Of a stretch of DNA of 64,000 bases, positions 8,134 through 17,054 are shown piece by piece; the stretch's first letter is position 1, and each line of letters opens with the position of its first letter. The notes under the pieces were generated by a model. That model ran no database searches, had not been told where the DNA came from, and worked only from the letters and a program-made list of their open reading frames with translations. A program made the position numbers and the translations under genes. The DNA is from Kribbella jiaozuonensis (GTDB lineage: Bacteria; Actinomycetota; Actinomycetes; Propionibacteriales; Kribbellaceae), in NCBI RefSeq assembly GCF_005233875.1, contig NZ_SZPZ01000006.1, positions 558,001-622,000 on the forward strand. The letters are read 5' to 3'.

Positions 8134-9404
8134 TTGTCATTCCCAATCTTGTCCATGGCTGCGGCGATGCCTTGGACGGGGGTCTTGTCGAGGAAGAGGT
8201 CGTTGGCGGCCTTGTTGATCTCGGTGCTCTTCGAGGTCCAGCCGTCCGCGATCGGGAGGTTGACCGTGCTGCCGGCCGCCGAGTCGAGGAACGGCTTGAC
8301 GTCGATGTCCTTCTCCTTCCAGAACGCCTGGTACCCGGCGCCCGCGTCGGTCAACGCCGGGATGATGTACCCCGCGTCGCCCATCAACCGCTGCGCCTTC
8401 TCCGAGCCGAGGAACGCGACCAGCTTGCCGGCCTCGTCCGGGTGCTTGGTCTTCGCGAACATCGCCTCGGCGAGGCCGTTGATCACCACCGTGCGCCCGG
8501 CCGGTCCGGCCGGCATCGCGGCGACGCCGATCGGGAACTTCACCTCGGGCAGCGCGAACGGGAGCAGCGCGTTGTTCGCCGGGAACATCGCGACCTCACC
8601 GCGGTAGAACATCTCGGTCGCCTGCCCGGTCGGCGGGTTGGTCCGGGTGCCGTCCGGCGACACCTTCCACTTGAAGATCAGGTCACGCGCGAACTGCAGC
8701 GCCTCGACCGACTTCTGCCCGGCGAAGTCGAACGTGCCGTACGGCTTGTCCATCGCGTGGCCGCCGTTCGAGGCGATCCAGTTCAGCCACTGGGTCTGGT
8801 TGTGGTTCCACGAGCAGAACCCCCATTGCTTGGTGCCGACGGTCAGCTTGCGAGCGACCTCGAGGAAGCTGCCTGAACCGTCCGGCGCCCAGGTCAGCTC
8901 GGCCGGCATCGTCACGCCGGCCTTCTTGAACAGGTCCTTGTTGTACAGCAGCCCGACGATGCCCATGTCCTTCGGCATCCCCAGCTGCTTGTCCTCGAAC
9001 TTGTACGACTGCACGACGTTCTCGTTGTAGGCGTCGAGCTTGAGCCCGGCCTTCGAGATCAGGTCGTCGAGCGGCGCCAGTACACCCTTGCCGGCGAAGT
9101 CCGGGAAGTAGTCGACGGTCAGCCAGAACACGTCCGGCGCCTTGCCGCTCGCGAGCTCGGTGGTGAGCTTGGTCCAGTACTGATCCCAGGGCAGCACCTC
9201 CATCCGGACCGTGATGTCCGGGTTCTCCTTGGTGAACTCCGCGAACACCGCCTTGTAGCCGACCTCCTGCTGCTCGTCCCACAACCGGTACACGAGCTCG
9301 ACCTTGCCGCCACCACTCGAGCCGGCGTCGTTCGACGAGCCGCACCCGGCCAGCGCGAGCACACTGCCGGCGCCGATCAGAAAAGTCCTCCTGGACAAAG
9401 ACAT
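8130..9404 (-). CDS. Carbohydrate ABC transporter substrate-binding lipoprotein
   Basis: A 424-residue family 1 extracellular solute-binding protein. The N-terminus combines a Tat-like SRRTFLIG with a lipobox LAGC (Cys21), so the mature protein is a lipoprotein, possibly Tat-exported. The fold markers match sugar-binding proteins: YRLWDEQQEVGYKAVF, EFTKENPDITVRMEVLPWDQYWTKL, and DVFWLTVDYFPDFAGKG. It lies between the permease genes and the PhyH gene. Given the neighbouring GH36 gene it probably binds alpha-galactosides. Confidence 0.92.
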   Translation of the reverse strand: MSLSRRTFLIGAGSVLALAGCGSSNDAGSSGGGKVELVYRLWDEQQEVGYKAVFAEFTKENPDITVRMEVLPWDQYWTKLTTELASGKAPDVFWLTVDYFPDFAGKGVLAPLDDLISKAGLKLDAYNENVVQSYKFEDKQLGMPKDMGIVGLLYNKDLFKKAGVTMPAELTWAPDGSGSFLEVARKLTVGTKQWGFCSWNHNQTQWLNWIASNGGHAMDKPYGTFDFAGQKSVEALQFARDLIFKWKVSPDGTRTNPPTGQATEMFYRGEVAMFPANNALLPFALPEVKFPIGVAAMPAGPAGRTVVINGLAEAMFAKTKHPDEAGKLVAFLGSEKAQRLMGDAGYIIPALTDAGAGYQAFWKEKDIDVKPFLDSAAGSTVNLPIADGWTSKSTEINKAANDLFLDKTPVQGIAAAMDKIGNDK

Positions 9405-9417
9405 GAGAGCCTCCGAA

Positions 9418-10227
9418 CTACTTGAGCCCGGTAACAGCGACCGAGCGGACGATGAAGCGCTGGAACACGATGAACAGCACGAGCAGCGGCGCCAGCGCGA
9501 TCAGGCTGCCGGCCATCACGGCGTTGTAATCGACGCCGATCTCCCCCTTGAACAAGGCGATCCCGACCGACAGCAACCGCTTGTCCTCGCTGCTGGTGAT
9601 GATCAGCGGCCAGAGGAAGCTGTTCCAGTTGGCGACCACGGCGAGCGTGGTGACGGTGACCAGGATCGGTTTCGACAACGGCAGCACGATCGACACCAGC
9701 GTCCGGACCCGCCCGGCGCCGTCGATCCGGGCGGCGTCCTCGAGATCCGCGGGAATGCTGCGGAAGAACTGGCGGAGCAGGAAGATCGCGTACGGCGTAC
9801 CGAGCATCGTCGGCAGCATCAGACCGGCCCAGGTGTCGACCAGGCCGAGCTTCTGCATCATCAGGTACAGCGGGATCATCGTGACCACCGGCGGCACCAT
9901 CAATGTCGACAGATAGACCCAGAACAACGCGTCCCGGCCCGGGAACGACAGCCGCGCGAACGCATATGCCGCGAGCACCGCGAACACGACCTGGCCGAGA
10001 GTGATCCCGGCCGTGACGAGCGTCGTGTTGACCAGGTAGCCGCCGAAGCCGGAGGCGAACAACCGGTGGAACGCGGCCGTGCTGGGCGGTACGCCGGGCT
10101 CCCACGGCATCGTCTCCGACAGTTGCCCGGGGCCCTTGAACGCGGTCAGCACGGTCAGGAAGTACGGGAAGATCGCGAGTACGCAGCCGGCCACCAGGAC
10201 GGCGTACACGAAGACGCGCAGTTTCAT
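9418..10227 (-). CDS. Carbohydrate ABC transporter permease (MalG type)
   Basis: A 269-residue inner-membrane permease with six predicted helices. The EAA loop, which contacts the ATPase, is LEDAARIDGAGRVRTLVSIVLPLSKP. The start is the ATG at 10227, whose ATGA overlaps the end of the MalF-type gene; the longer upstream open frame is antisense or out of context. Together with the two adjacent genes it forms an importer that has no ATPase gene of its own in the window. Confidence 0.93.
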   Translation of the reverse strand: MKLRVFVYAVLVAGCVLAIFPYFLTVLTAFKGPGQLSETMPWEPGVPPSTAAFHRLFASGFGGYLVNTTLVTAGITLGQVVFAVLAAYAFARLSFPGRDALFWVYLSTLMVPPVVTMIPLYLMMQKLGLVDTWAGLMLPTMLGTPYAIFLLRQFFRSIPADLEDAARIDGAGRVRTLVSIVLPLSKPILVTVTTLAVVANWNSFLWPLIITSSEDKRLLSVGIALFKGEIGVDYNAVMAGSLIALAPLLVLFIVFQRFIVRSVAVTGLK

Positions 10228-11138
10228 CCGGACACCTCGTAGGTCGTACGGCGTTCGAAGTACACGAACTGGGAGATCGTCGCGATCAGCACGACCGCGA
10301 ACAGCAGGACCGAGATCGTCGAGGCGTAGCCGAAGTCGAACTTCTTGAACGCCTCGTCGTAGATCAGGTACGTCGTCACCTCGGTGCTGTCGCCGGGCCC
10401 GCCCTCGGTCATCACGAAGATCGTGTCGAAGGCCTGGAACGAGCCGATCACATTGGTGATCAGCACGAACAGCATCGTCGGCCGCAGCAGCGGGAGCGTG
10501 ATCGAGAAGAAGTGCGCGACCGGCGACGCACCGTCCAGCGACGATGCCTCGCGCAACGACGGCGGGATGTTCTGCAGACCGGCCAGGAAGAACAGCATGT
10601 TGTACCCGGCGAACTGCCAGATGTGTACGGCGGCGACGCTCGGCATCGCGAGAACCGGGGACGACAGCCAGGCCGGGCCGTGGACGCCGAACAGTCCGAG
10701 GAACTGGTTCAGCGCGCCGCGGCCGGGGTCGAAGATCCAGCTCCAGACGAGGCCGAGGGCAACGGGTGTCGCCATCCACGGGATCACCAGCAGCGCGCGG
10801 AAGTACTTCATCCCGCGAAGCTTGCGGTCGACCAGGAGCGCGAGGAGCAGCGAGAGGATCGTCGTACCGGGCACGCAGATGAGGACGTAGTACAGCGTGA
10901 CCAGGAGCGAGTGCCAGACGTCGTAGTCGGTGAACAGCTTGCGGTAGTTGGCGAGCCCAATGAATTCCGGTGTCGACAGCAACTTCCAGTCGAACAGGCT
11001 GAGCACGAGCACGATCACCACGGGCGCGAGCAGGAAGCCGAGTACGCCGACCAGGCTCGGCGCGAGCAGCGAGTACGCCGCTGCCGTCTGCCGGGCCTGT
11101 CCGATGCGGTGCCGACGGCGGGGCGCGGGCCTAAGCAT
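10224..11138 (-). CDS. Carbohydrate ABC transporter permease (MalF type)
   Basis: A 304-residue permease. A basic cytosolic N-terminus (RPAPRRRHRIGQARQ) precedes the first helix, and about six helices follow. The EAA motif is LREASSLDGASPVAHFFSITLPLLRP, and the family signature GLVWSWIFDPGRGALNQFLG is clear. It overlaps the downstream permease gene by 4 bp and the upstream alpha-galactosidase gene by 8 bp, giving one tightly coupled transcript. Confidence 0.93.
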   Translation of the reverse strand: MLRPAPRRRHRIGQARQTAAAYSLLAPSLVGVLGFLLAPVVIVLVLSLFDWKLLSTPEFIGLANYRKLFTDYDVWHSLLVTLYYVLICVPGTTILSLLLALLVDRKLRGMKYFRALLVIPWMATPVALGLVWSWIFDPGRGALNQFLGLFGVHGPAWLSSPVLAMPSVAAVHIWQFAGYNMLFFLAGLQNIPPSLREASSLDGASPVAHFFSITLPLLRPTMLFVLITNVIGSFQAFDTIFVMTEGGPGDSTEVTTYLIYDEAFKKFDFGYASTISVLLFAVVLIATISQFVYFERRTTYEVSG

Positions 11139-12441
11139 CCGGATCCTTCAGCGGGTGCGGCCGCGGCGAACTCGGGACGAGCAGCTCACGGGTGCGATCC
11201 AGCCCCCAGCGATCGAGCTCGCCGATGGGATCGCTCGACATCCGCAGACCCGGACCCTCAGCGATGTGCTGTGCCCAGCTCTCCCGCTCCTGGACGTCGG
11301 GCCGCACGATCAGGCAGTCGGAGTCGTTCGCCCACCACCGGCCGTGCAGGAACTCACGCGCCACCGACGTCGACCGTGCACCGCGCTGACCCGGCTGGCT
11401 GATGTCGCCGGACGGCGGGTCGACCAACGGATCGGTGTCCGGCGAGATCCGCATGCAGTCGACCAGTCCGAGGCTCGGCAGAATCGGCGCGCCGCAGCCG
11501 TGCAGGATCCGGTTCGGTCCGACGGCCTCGCGCAGCAGTCGCATCCCATGCCGGTACGCCGCGATGCCGTCGAGCTGCTCGTGCCGCGGTCCGTCGATCG
11601 CACCGGCGTACACGAAGTCGAGCTTGAAGTGGTCGTACCCCTGCCTGCACAACTCCGTGAAGACATCCTGGATGTGCCGTGCGGCACCGGGATGCGTGAC
11701 GTCGAGGACTAGTTGCTCCTGGCCCCAGTTGGTGCCGGCGTTGATCCCGGGGACCAGCCACTCCGGATGCTTGCGCGCTGTCTCGCTGCCGGCGGCAACC
11801 AGGAACGGGGCGACCCAGATGCCGGCGCGGCGTCCGCTGGACCGGATGTCGGCGGCGAGCCGGACGGTCGAGCCGAAGTCGTCGCGCGGCGTCAGCCAGT
11901 CGCCGATCGCGGCCTGGTACCCCTCGTCGAGCAGGACCAGGTCGACGCTGAGCTCGTGCTGGTCGAACTGGCGGACCTCGGCCATCACGTCGCGCTCGGT
12001 GACCTTGCCCCAGTACGCGTACCAGCTGCACCACGACGGGCCGAAGACCCGGATCGGTGGTGAGCCGAAGGATTCGGCCCAGTCCGCGAGCGCCTGGTTG
12101 GGGTTGGTGTGCGTGCCTGTGGTGACTTGCACCTCGCCGTCGGCAGAGACCACCAGCCGGTTGCCGTGGATCTCGGCGCGAATCGACGGGACCGCATCCG
12201 GCGTGATCGCGGCAACTGTCGTGACCTCGCCGGCGGTCGCGACCGCGAGCAGGCCCTCGCCCTGGAACCGGCCGGCGTCGACGCCCGGGCGGTACGCCAT
12301 CACGTGATGGTTCGGGGCGGTCGGCCGCGGCGGTGAGGCGTCGAGCCGGTACCAGCCGCTCGGGCTCCAGGACTGCCAGCCGTGCTCGAAGACCAGCGTG
12401 GACGCGTCGTACTCGAGCTCGGCGACGGGGGCGAAGGGCAC
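11131..12441 (-). CDS. Alpha-galactosidase (GH36-type melibiase)
   Basis: A 436-residue intracellular glycosidase with no signal peptide. The N-terminal beta region (GWQSWSPSGWYRL) precedes a TIM barrel with WCSWYAYWGKVTERDV. The nucleophile motif is HFKLDFVYAG (Asp275), and RISPDTDP holds the likely acid/base Asp at about 335-337. At 436 residues it is a short GH36-type enzyme; typical Aga proteins have about 700. It heads the minus-strand operon carrying the sugar permeases, so imported alpha-galactosides would be split in the cytosol. The gene runs divergently from the AraC regulator. Confidence 0.87.
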   Translation of the reverse strand: MPFAPVAELEYDASTLVFEHGWQSWSPSGWYRLDASPPRPTAPNHHVMAYRPGVDAGRFQGEGLLAVATAGEVTTVAAITPDAVPSIRAEIHGNRLVVSADGEVQVTTGTHTNPNQALADWAESFGSPPIRVFGPSWCSWYAYWGKVTERDVMAEVRQFDQHELSVDLVLLDEGYQAAIGDWLTPRDDFGSTVRLAADIRSSGRRAGIWVAPFLVAAGSETARKHPEWLVPGINAGTNWGQEQLVLDVTHPGAARHIQDVFTELCRQGYDHFKLDFVYAGAIDGPRHEQLDGIAAYRHGMRLLREAVGPNRILHGCGAPILPSLGLVDCMRISPDTDPLVDPPSGDISQPGQRGARSTSVAREFLHGRWWANDSDCLIVRPDVQERESWAQHIAEGPGLRMSSDPIGELDRWGLDRTRELLVPSSPRPHPLKDPDA

Positions 12442-12506
12442 GGATTCACTCGATTCTCCGGGTGCAGGATCTTGCTAATCTTGGAGCCCTTACGAGGGGA
12501 TCCACC
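12442..12506. promoter_or_regulatory. Divergent promoter region, alpha-galactosidase operon / araC
   Basis: Only 65 bp separate the two divergent start codons, so the operon and regulator promoters must overlap here. A GAGGGGA ribosome site for the regulator lies at 12494-12500. The segment is less GC-rich than its flanks (CAGGATCTTGCTAATCTTGG). No clear direct-repeat AraC operator stands out by eye. Confidence 0.5.
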
Positions 12507-13424
12507 ATGACGGAGCCTGCTGACTTCGAGCACGATCTTGCTACCCAGGTACTGATCGAGCTGTACAGCGAGATCCCGCCGCCGAGCAAACTGGTGACCG
12601 GCCACTTCCACAGCGGCGGCGACTATCGCGTCGTCCGGCCGGACGGCGTGGGCAGCTGGTACCTGCTCTACACGGCCTCCGGCACGGGCCGGTACCTGAT
12701 CGGTGAGAACCGGCTGACGCTGCGCCACGGGGACGTCGTACTGGTCAGCCCGGGTACGCCGCACGACTACGGCACGGTCGGCACGTACTGGGAGTCGTGG
12801 TGGGCGCATTTCCAGCCGCGGCGCGAGTGGCACACGTGGTTGTCGTTGCCACAGGCAATGCCGGGGCTGTCGTACGTGCGGTTGACGAGGTCGTCGGAGA
12901 CCGACCGCGTGGTGTCTGCCTTCGACCGGCTGCATCGGGATGCGCAGCGGGCCGGGCTGTCGCCGACCGGCGATACCGAGCTGCACCTGCTGGAGAAGAG
13001 CGTCGCGACCGAGCTGACGATGAACGGCATCGAGGAGGTGCTACTGACCGCGGTCGCGAGCCTGCGCCGGGAGACGCAGCACCTGGACGCCCGCGTGCAT
13101 CTGGTGCTCGAGGCAATCACCGCGGACCCGGCGAGGCCGCATACGCTGACCTCGCTCGCCGGGCTCGCCCAGGTATCCGTCTCCCGGCTCGCGCATCTGT
13201 TCAAGGAGCAGGTCGGCGACTCGATCATGAACGTCGTACTGGCGCTCCGCCTGCAGCGCGCCGCCGAGCTGCTCGGCGCGACCGACATGTCCGTCGCGCA
13301 GATCGCCGCGGCGGTCGGCTTCGATTCACCGCACTACCTCAGCCGCCAGTTCGGCCGCCGCTACGGGATGTCGCCGACCGCCCACCGCGCCAAGGTCAGG
13401 AACCCGGAGCTAGAGCTATATTGA
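12507..13424 (+). CDS. AraC-family transcriptional regulator
   Basis: A 305-residue regulator. The N-terminal cupin-like sugar-sensing domain (SWYLLYTASGTGRYLIG, TLRHGDVVLVSPGTPHDYG) leads into two helix-turn-helix units at about 215-300 (LTSLAGLAQVSVSRLAHLFKEQ; VAQIAAAVGFDSPHYLSRQFGRRYGMSPTAHR). The ATG at 12507 has a strong ribosome site; the longer upstream frame is antisense to the galactosidase gene. It most likely activates the divergent alpha-galactoside operon. Its 3' end overlaps the convergent nucleotidase gene by 29 bp. Confidence 0.93.
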   Translation: MTEPADFEHDLATQVLIELYSEIPPPSKLVTGHFHSGGDYRVVRPDGVGSWYLLYTASGTGRYLIGENRLTLRHGDVVLVSPGTPHDYGTVGTYWESWWAHFQPRREWHTWLSLPQAMPGLSYVRLTRSSETDRVVSAFDRLHRDAQRAGLSPTGDTELHLLEKSVATELTMNGIEEVLLTAVASLRRETQHLDARVHLVLEAITADPARPHTLTSLAGLAQVSVSRLAHLFKEQVGDSIMNVVLALRLQRAAELLGATDMSVAQIAAAVGFDSPHYLSRQFGRRYGMSPTAHRAKVRNPELELY

Positions 13425-15531
13425 GCTCGGTCGCGGCCGCGTAGTCCGCCCCGCCGGCCAGACCGACGAGCCGGACGTAGCGAGCCGTCGTACCAGCCGG
13501 GAGCCTCGCGATCTTGGCGTCGACGCTGCCGTCCCAGGTGCCCTGCGTGGCCGACGTGAAGGTGATCCCGTCGACGCTGGTCTGGACGTCGTACGACGAG
13601 ATCCGGCCGTTCGGCACGTCGGCGTCCTGGCGCGGGGTGTAGACGAGTGCTTCGATCGCGCGCGGCGTCTTCAGATCGAGGGTGATGTACTGCGGGAGCG
13701 GTGCGTGCGGGCTCCAGTTCGAGTGCCACATCGTCGTGCAGTTGCCGTCGATCGCGCCCGCCGCGGTGTAGGCGGGCGAACCCTGGCTGGTCGCCGTCGC
13801 GGTCATCTCGCGCTGCGGCAGCAGGTTCAGCGGACCGAACGGGCCGTCGACGGGCGGCGGCGTACCGGGGATCGCGGTGACCCGGCCGAGACTCGGTGCC
13901 TTGAGCAACGGATGGGTTCGCAGGTAGTTGAGGAACACCTCCTGGCCCATCTTCGGCGCACGGGTGAGCTTGGAGTATTGCTGGAAGCCGGGATAGCCGT
14001 ACTGCGCTCCGTGCAACGGCATCGCCGCGCTCGTCGTCACACGATACGTCTTGTCGAGCTTCAGCGGCTTGCCGTTGATCAGGACCTTCGCCGGGTCGAT
14101 CCGGTCGCCGACCGGTCTGCCGAGGTCGTAGGTGTAGCGGAAGTTCGCGGAGGTAGCGAGCGCGGACAGCCGGCTGCAGCCGTACGCCGGCGGGATCCAC
14201 TGTTGCTCGAGGACGGCCTCGACTGTCGAGCCCTTCATCGAGAGCGTGGTGATCGGCGAGATCCCGGCGACCGGCCAGGCTTCGCCGTACGTCACCGTGC
14301 CTGCGTTCAGCCCGGCGGCGATCACGTCGACGCCGAGATCGGCCGGGACCAGGGCGAAGTCGCCGTCCGCTTCGGCTTTGTAGAGGTCGGCGACCAGGTT
14401 GCCGGTCCGGCTTTCCGCGGTGGTGGCGAAGTCGAGATCGCGGTCGAGCTTGGCGAGCGGCCGCTCCTGGCGGGCAGTCCACTTGTCCATCCAGTACTTC
14501 ACGATCTTCTGGATCTTCGGATCGGGCGTGACGTCCTTGGTGACCGCGTGGTTGGTCGCGGTCGTTGCCGATCGGATCACGTCACCGGTCGCAGGGTCGA
14601 GCTCGAGGTTGATCTCGCCGAGCACCCGGCCGTGGTTGCTTGCCTCCAGCACCGGACGCGGTACACCGTTCGGGTCGGGGATCATGCAGTTGAACGCGGT
14701 GTGCCAGTGCCCGCCGAGGATCACGTCGATATCCGGCGACATCGCCCGCGCGGCGTCGAAGATCGGGCCGGTCGGGTTCTTGCACTCGTCGTACAACCCG
14801 CCCTGCTGACCGCCTTCGTGCATGCTGACCACGATCGCGTTCACGCCCTGGGCCTTGAGCTCCGCCGCGGCCCGGTTCGCGGCGTCGACCACGCCCTGGA
14901 ACTCGAACCCGGAGCCGTCGATCGACAGCGTCTCGGTCGGCGTCCCCGGGAAACCGAGACCGATGAAGCCGATCCGCTTCGACCCGGCCTTCGCGATCCA
15001 GTACGGCGGGAGCACCGGCCGCTTGGTCCGCGGGTCGACGATGTTCGCCGCGTGGTAGGCGTAGTCGGTGCCGTGGAAGTTCCGGCCGGTGGAGTCCTTG
15101 AAGCAGCTGTCGAAGCCGGGCTTGCCGTAGCAGGCGCCGGTCTGCATCCGCCGCAGGAACGGGAACTCCCGGTCGAACTCGTGGTTGCCGGCGACGTCGA
15201 AGTCCATCCCGAACGCGTTCAGTACCTCGATGGTCGGCTCGTTCGCGAACGCCTGGGTGTAGTCGGGCCAGCCGCTGAACTGGTCACCCGAGCCGATCAG
15301 GAAGCTGTTGGGTTTCCGTAGCCGGTCCAGGTGTGCCTTGAGATACGCGGCACCTCCGACCTGCTGGGTGCCGGACGGGCCGGCGATGGTCAGGTTCTCG
15401 GTCTCGGATAGATATCCGTGCAGATCGGTCAGACTGAAGATCTGCACCGGGATCGGTGGCGGCGTCTCCGTGTGTAGCGCTCCCACGGCGAGACCAAGTA
15501 CGGCGAGGACTGCGCTGAGCCTTCCGGGCAT
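13396..15531 (-). CDS. Secreted 5'-nucleotidase-type metallophosphatase with discoidin domain
   Basis: A 711-residue exported protein. The first 20 residues form a signal peptide (MPGRLSAVLAVLGLAVGALH). The calcineurin-like phosphatase core shows D36-x-H38 in FSLTDLHGYL, D83 in GSGDQFSG, GNHEFD at 115-120 and the GGHWH motif. The 5'-nucleotidase C-terminal domain follows, and the last 120 residues or so form an F5/8 type C (discoidin) carbohydrate-binding module (AIDGNCTTMWHSNW...YVRLVG). The ATG at 15531 has AGGAG eight bases upstream. It probably dephosphorylates extracellular nucleotides while bound to a glycan surface. Confidence 0.9.
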   Translation of the reverse strand: MPGRLSAVLAVLGLAVGALHTETPPPIPVQIFSLTDLHGYLSETENLTIAGPSGTQQVGGAAYLKAHLDRLRKPNSFLIGSGDQFSGWPDYTQAFANEPTIEVLNAFGMDFDVAGNHEFDREFPFLRRMQTGACYGKPGFDSCFKDSTGRNFHGTDYAYHAANIVDPRTKRPVLPPYWIAKAGSKRIGFIGLGFPGTPTETLSIDGSGFEFQGVVDAANRAAAELKAQGVNAIVVSMHEGGQQGGLYDECKNPTGPIFDAARAMSPDIDVILGGHWHTAFNCMIPDPNGVPRPVLEASNHGRVLGEINLELDPATGDVIRSATTATNHAVTKDVTPDPKIQKIVKYWMDKWTARQERPLAKLDRDLDFATTAESRTGNLVADLYKAEADGDFALVPADLGVDVIAAGLNAGTVTYGEAWPVAGISPITTLSMKGSTVEAVLEQQWIPPAYGCSRLSALATSANFRYTYDLGRPVGDRIDPAKVLINGKPLKLDKTYRVTTSAAMPLHGAQYGYPGFQQYSKLTRAPKMGQEVFLNYLRTHPLLKAPSLGRVTAIPGTPPPVDGPFGPLNLLPQREMTATATSQGSPAYTAAGAIDGNCTTMWHSNWSPHAPLPQYITLDLKTPRAIEALVYTPRQDADVPNGRISSYDVQTSVDGITFTSATQGTWDGSVDAKIARLPAGTTARYVRLVGLAGGADYAAATELNIALAPGS

Positions 15532-15694
15532 CGGCTGCTCCTGTCGGTCGGGCGGAACCGAGACGCAAACTACTGGGCTGCGCGGGCTGCGGACATGGCC
15601 GTGGGTGCTGACTTCCTGCACGATCCGGCTGACGCTTTTCTACAAGCGCATGGGAGGCGGGAACCGTACGGTCAGGGGAGAGAGGAGATTCACC

Positions 15695-16108
15695 ATGACT
15701 GGATATGTGGCAGTGGCCGAGATCGATATCGATGCGCCGGCCGAGCGGGTGTGGGAGGTGCTGACCAGCCCGGAGAAGCTGAAGGAGCTGTGGTTCGGCG
15801 CCGAGGTCGAGACCGACTGGCAGGTCGGCAGCCCGATCACGTGGAGTGGCGAATGGGAGGGCAAGCCGTACCAGGACAAGGGCGAGATCCTCGCCGTCGA
15901 GCCGGGGCGGTTGCTGACGCTCACGCATTGGAGTCCGCTGACGGGGCAACCCGACGTACCGGAGAACTACCACACGCTGACGTATGAGCTCAGTGGGAAT
16001 ACGCACTTGAAGCTCAGCCAGGACAACAACGCGAGCGAGGACGAGGCCAAGCACTCGCAGGAGATGTGGGAGATGCTCGTCGCGAAGGTCAAGGAGGCCG
16101 CTGAGTAA
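15695..16108 (+). CDS. SRPBCC / AHSA1-family protein
   Basis: A 137-residue START-like (Bet v 1 fold) protein: AEIDIDAPAERVWEVLTSPEKLKELWFG at the N-terminus, a central GEILAVEPGRLLTLTHWSPL, and the C-terminal long helix MWEMLVAKVKEAAE. Members bind hydrophobic ligands or act like Hsp90 activators; no specific ligand is evident. The ATG at 15695 is preceded by GAGAGGAGA. It may be co-transcribed with tatD, which starts 10 bases later. Confidence 0.85.
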   Translation: MTGYVAVAEIDIDAPAERVWEVLTSPEKLKELWFGAEVETDWQVGSPITWSGEWEGKPYQDKGEILAVEPGRLLTLTHWSPLTGQPDVPENYHTLTYELSGNTHLKLSQDNNASEDEAKHSQEMWEMLVAKVKEAAE

Positions 16109-16118
16109 TCTAGGCGGT

Positions 16119-17030
16119 ATGTCTGATGGTGTGGAGGTCGACCGCCCGACCCGGGAACGGGCTGCTATCGGTGAGGACGGGCGGTCGCGCGACCGGAGCC
16201 GGCCCGCGGTACCTGATCCGTTGCCGATGAGCGTGGTCGACGCGCACTGTCATCTGGATATCGCCGACGGCGAGGACGGCGCGTGGTTGAGCCCGGCCGA
16301 GGCGATCAAGCTGGCGTCGTCGGTCGGCGTGACGCGGATCGTGCAGGTCGGGTGCGATCTGCCGGGCGCGGTGTGGGCGGTCGAGGCGGCTGCGCAGTAC
16401 CCGAACCTGATCGCGGGCGTCGCGCTGCACCCGAACGAGGCACCGAAGCTGAAGGAAGCCGGCGAGCTGGACAGCGCGCTCGCGGAGATCGAGCGGCTGG
16501 CGTCGAGCTCGGACAAGGTCCGGGTGATCGGCGAGACCGGACTCGACTACTTCCGCACCGGCGAGGACGGCCGTACGGCGCAGCACGAATCGTTTGCCGC
16601 CCACATCGAGTTGGCGAAACGCCTCGGCAAGACGCTGATGATCCACGACCGCGACGCGCACGAGGACATCCTGCGCATCCTCGACCGCGAGGGCGTCCCG
16701 GACCGCCTGGTCATGCACTGCTTCTCCGGCGACACCGAGTTCGCCCGCGAATGCGTCAACCGCGGCGCCTTCCTCAGCTTCGCCGGCGTAGTCACCTTCA
16801 AGAACGCCCAGTCCCTCCGCGACGCCCTCGCCGTCACCCCCCTAGACCGCATCCTCGTCGAAACCGACGCCCCCTACCTGACCCCCTCCCCGTACCGAGG
16901 CAAACCCAACGCCTCGTACCTCATCCCCCACACCGTCCGCAAAATGGCCGACGTCCTCAACATCTCCGTCCCCGAACTCTGCACCGCCCTCAACACCAAC
17001 GCCAACCACGCCTTCGGCGGCTCGTGGTAA
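16119..17030 (+). CDS. tatD: TatD-family metal-dependent DNase
   Basis: A 303-residue TIM-barrel hydrolase. The H43-x-H45 pair is in VVDAHCHLD, the metal-bridging Glu is in IGETGLDYFR, later His ligands are in LMIHDRDAH and LVMHCFSGD, and the final Asp is in LVETDAPYLTPSPYRGKPN. An N-terminal extension (RDRSRPAVPDPLP) before the barrel is typical of actinobacterial TatD, supporting the ATG at 16119. The metG-tatD-rpf-ksgA order is conserved in actinobacteria, though here both gaps hold extra genes. Confidence 0.93.
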   Translation: MSDGVEVDRPTRERAAIGEDGRSRDRSRPAVPDPLPMSVVDAHCHLDIADGEDGAWLSPAEAIKLASSVGVTRIVQVGCDLPGAVWAVEAAAQYPNLIAGVALHPNEAPKLKEAGELDSALAEIERLASSSDKVRVIGETGLDYFRTGEDGRTAQHESFAAHIELAKRLGKTLMIHDRDAHEDILRILDREGVPDRLVMHCFSGDTEFARECVNRGAFLSFAGVVTFKNAQSLRDALAVTPLDRILVETDAPYLTPSPYRGKPNASYLIPHTVRKMADVLNISVPELCTALNTNANHAFGGSW

Positions 17031-17054
17031 CTGTTCGCCCACTACGCTGAGTCC

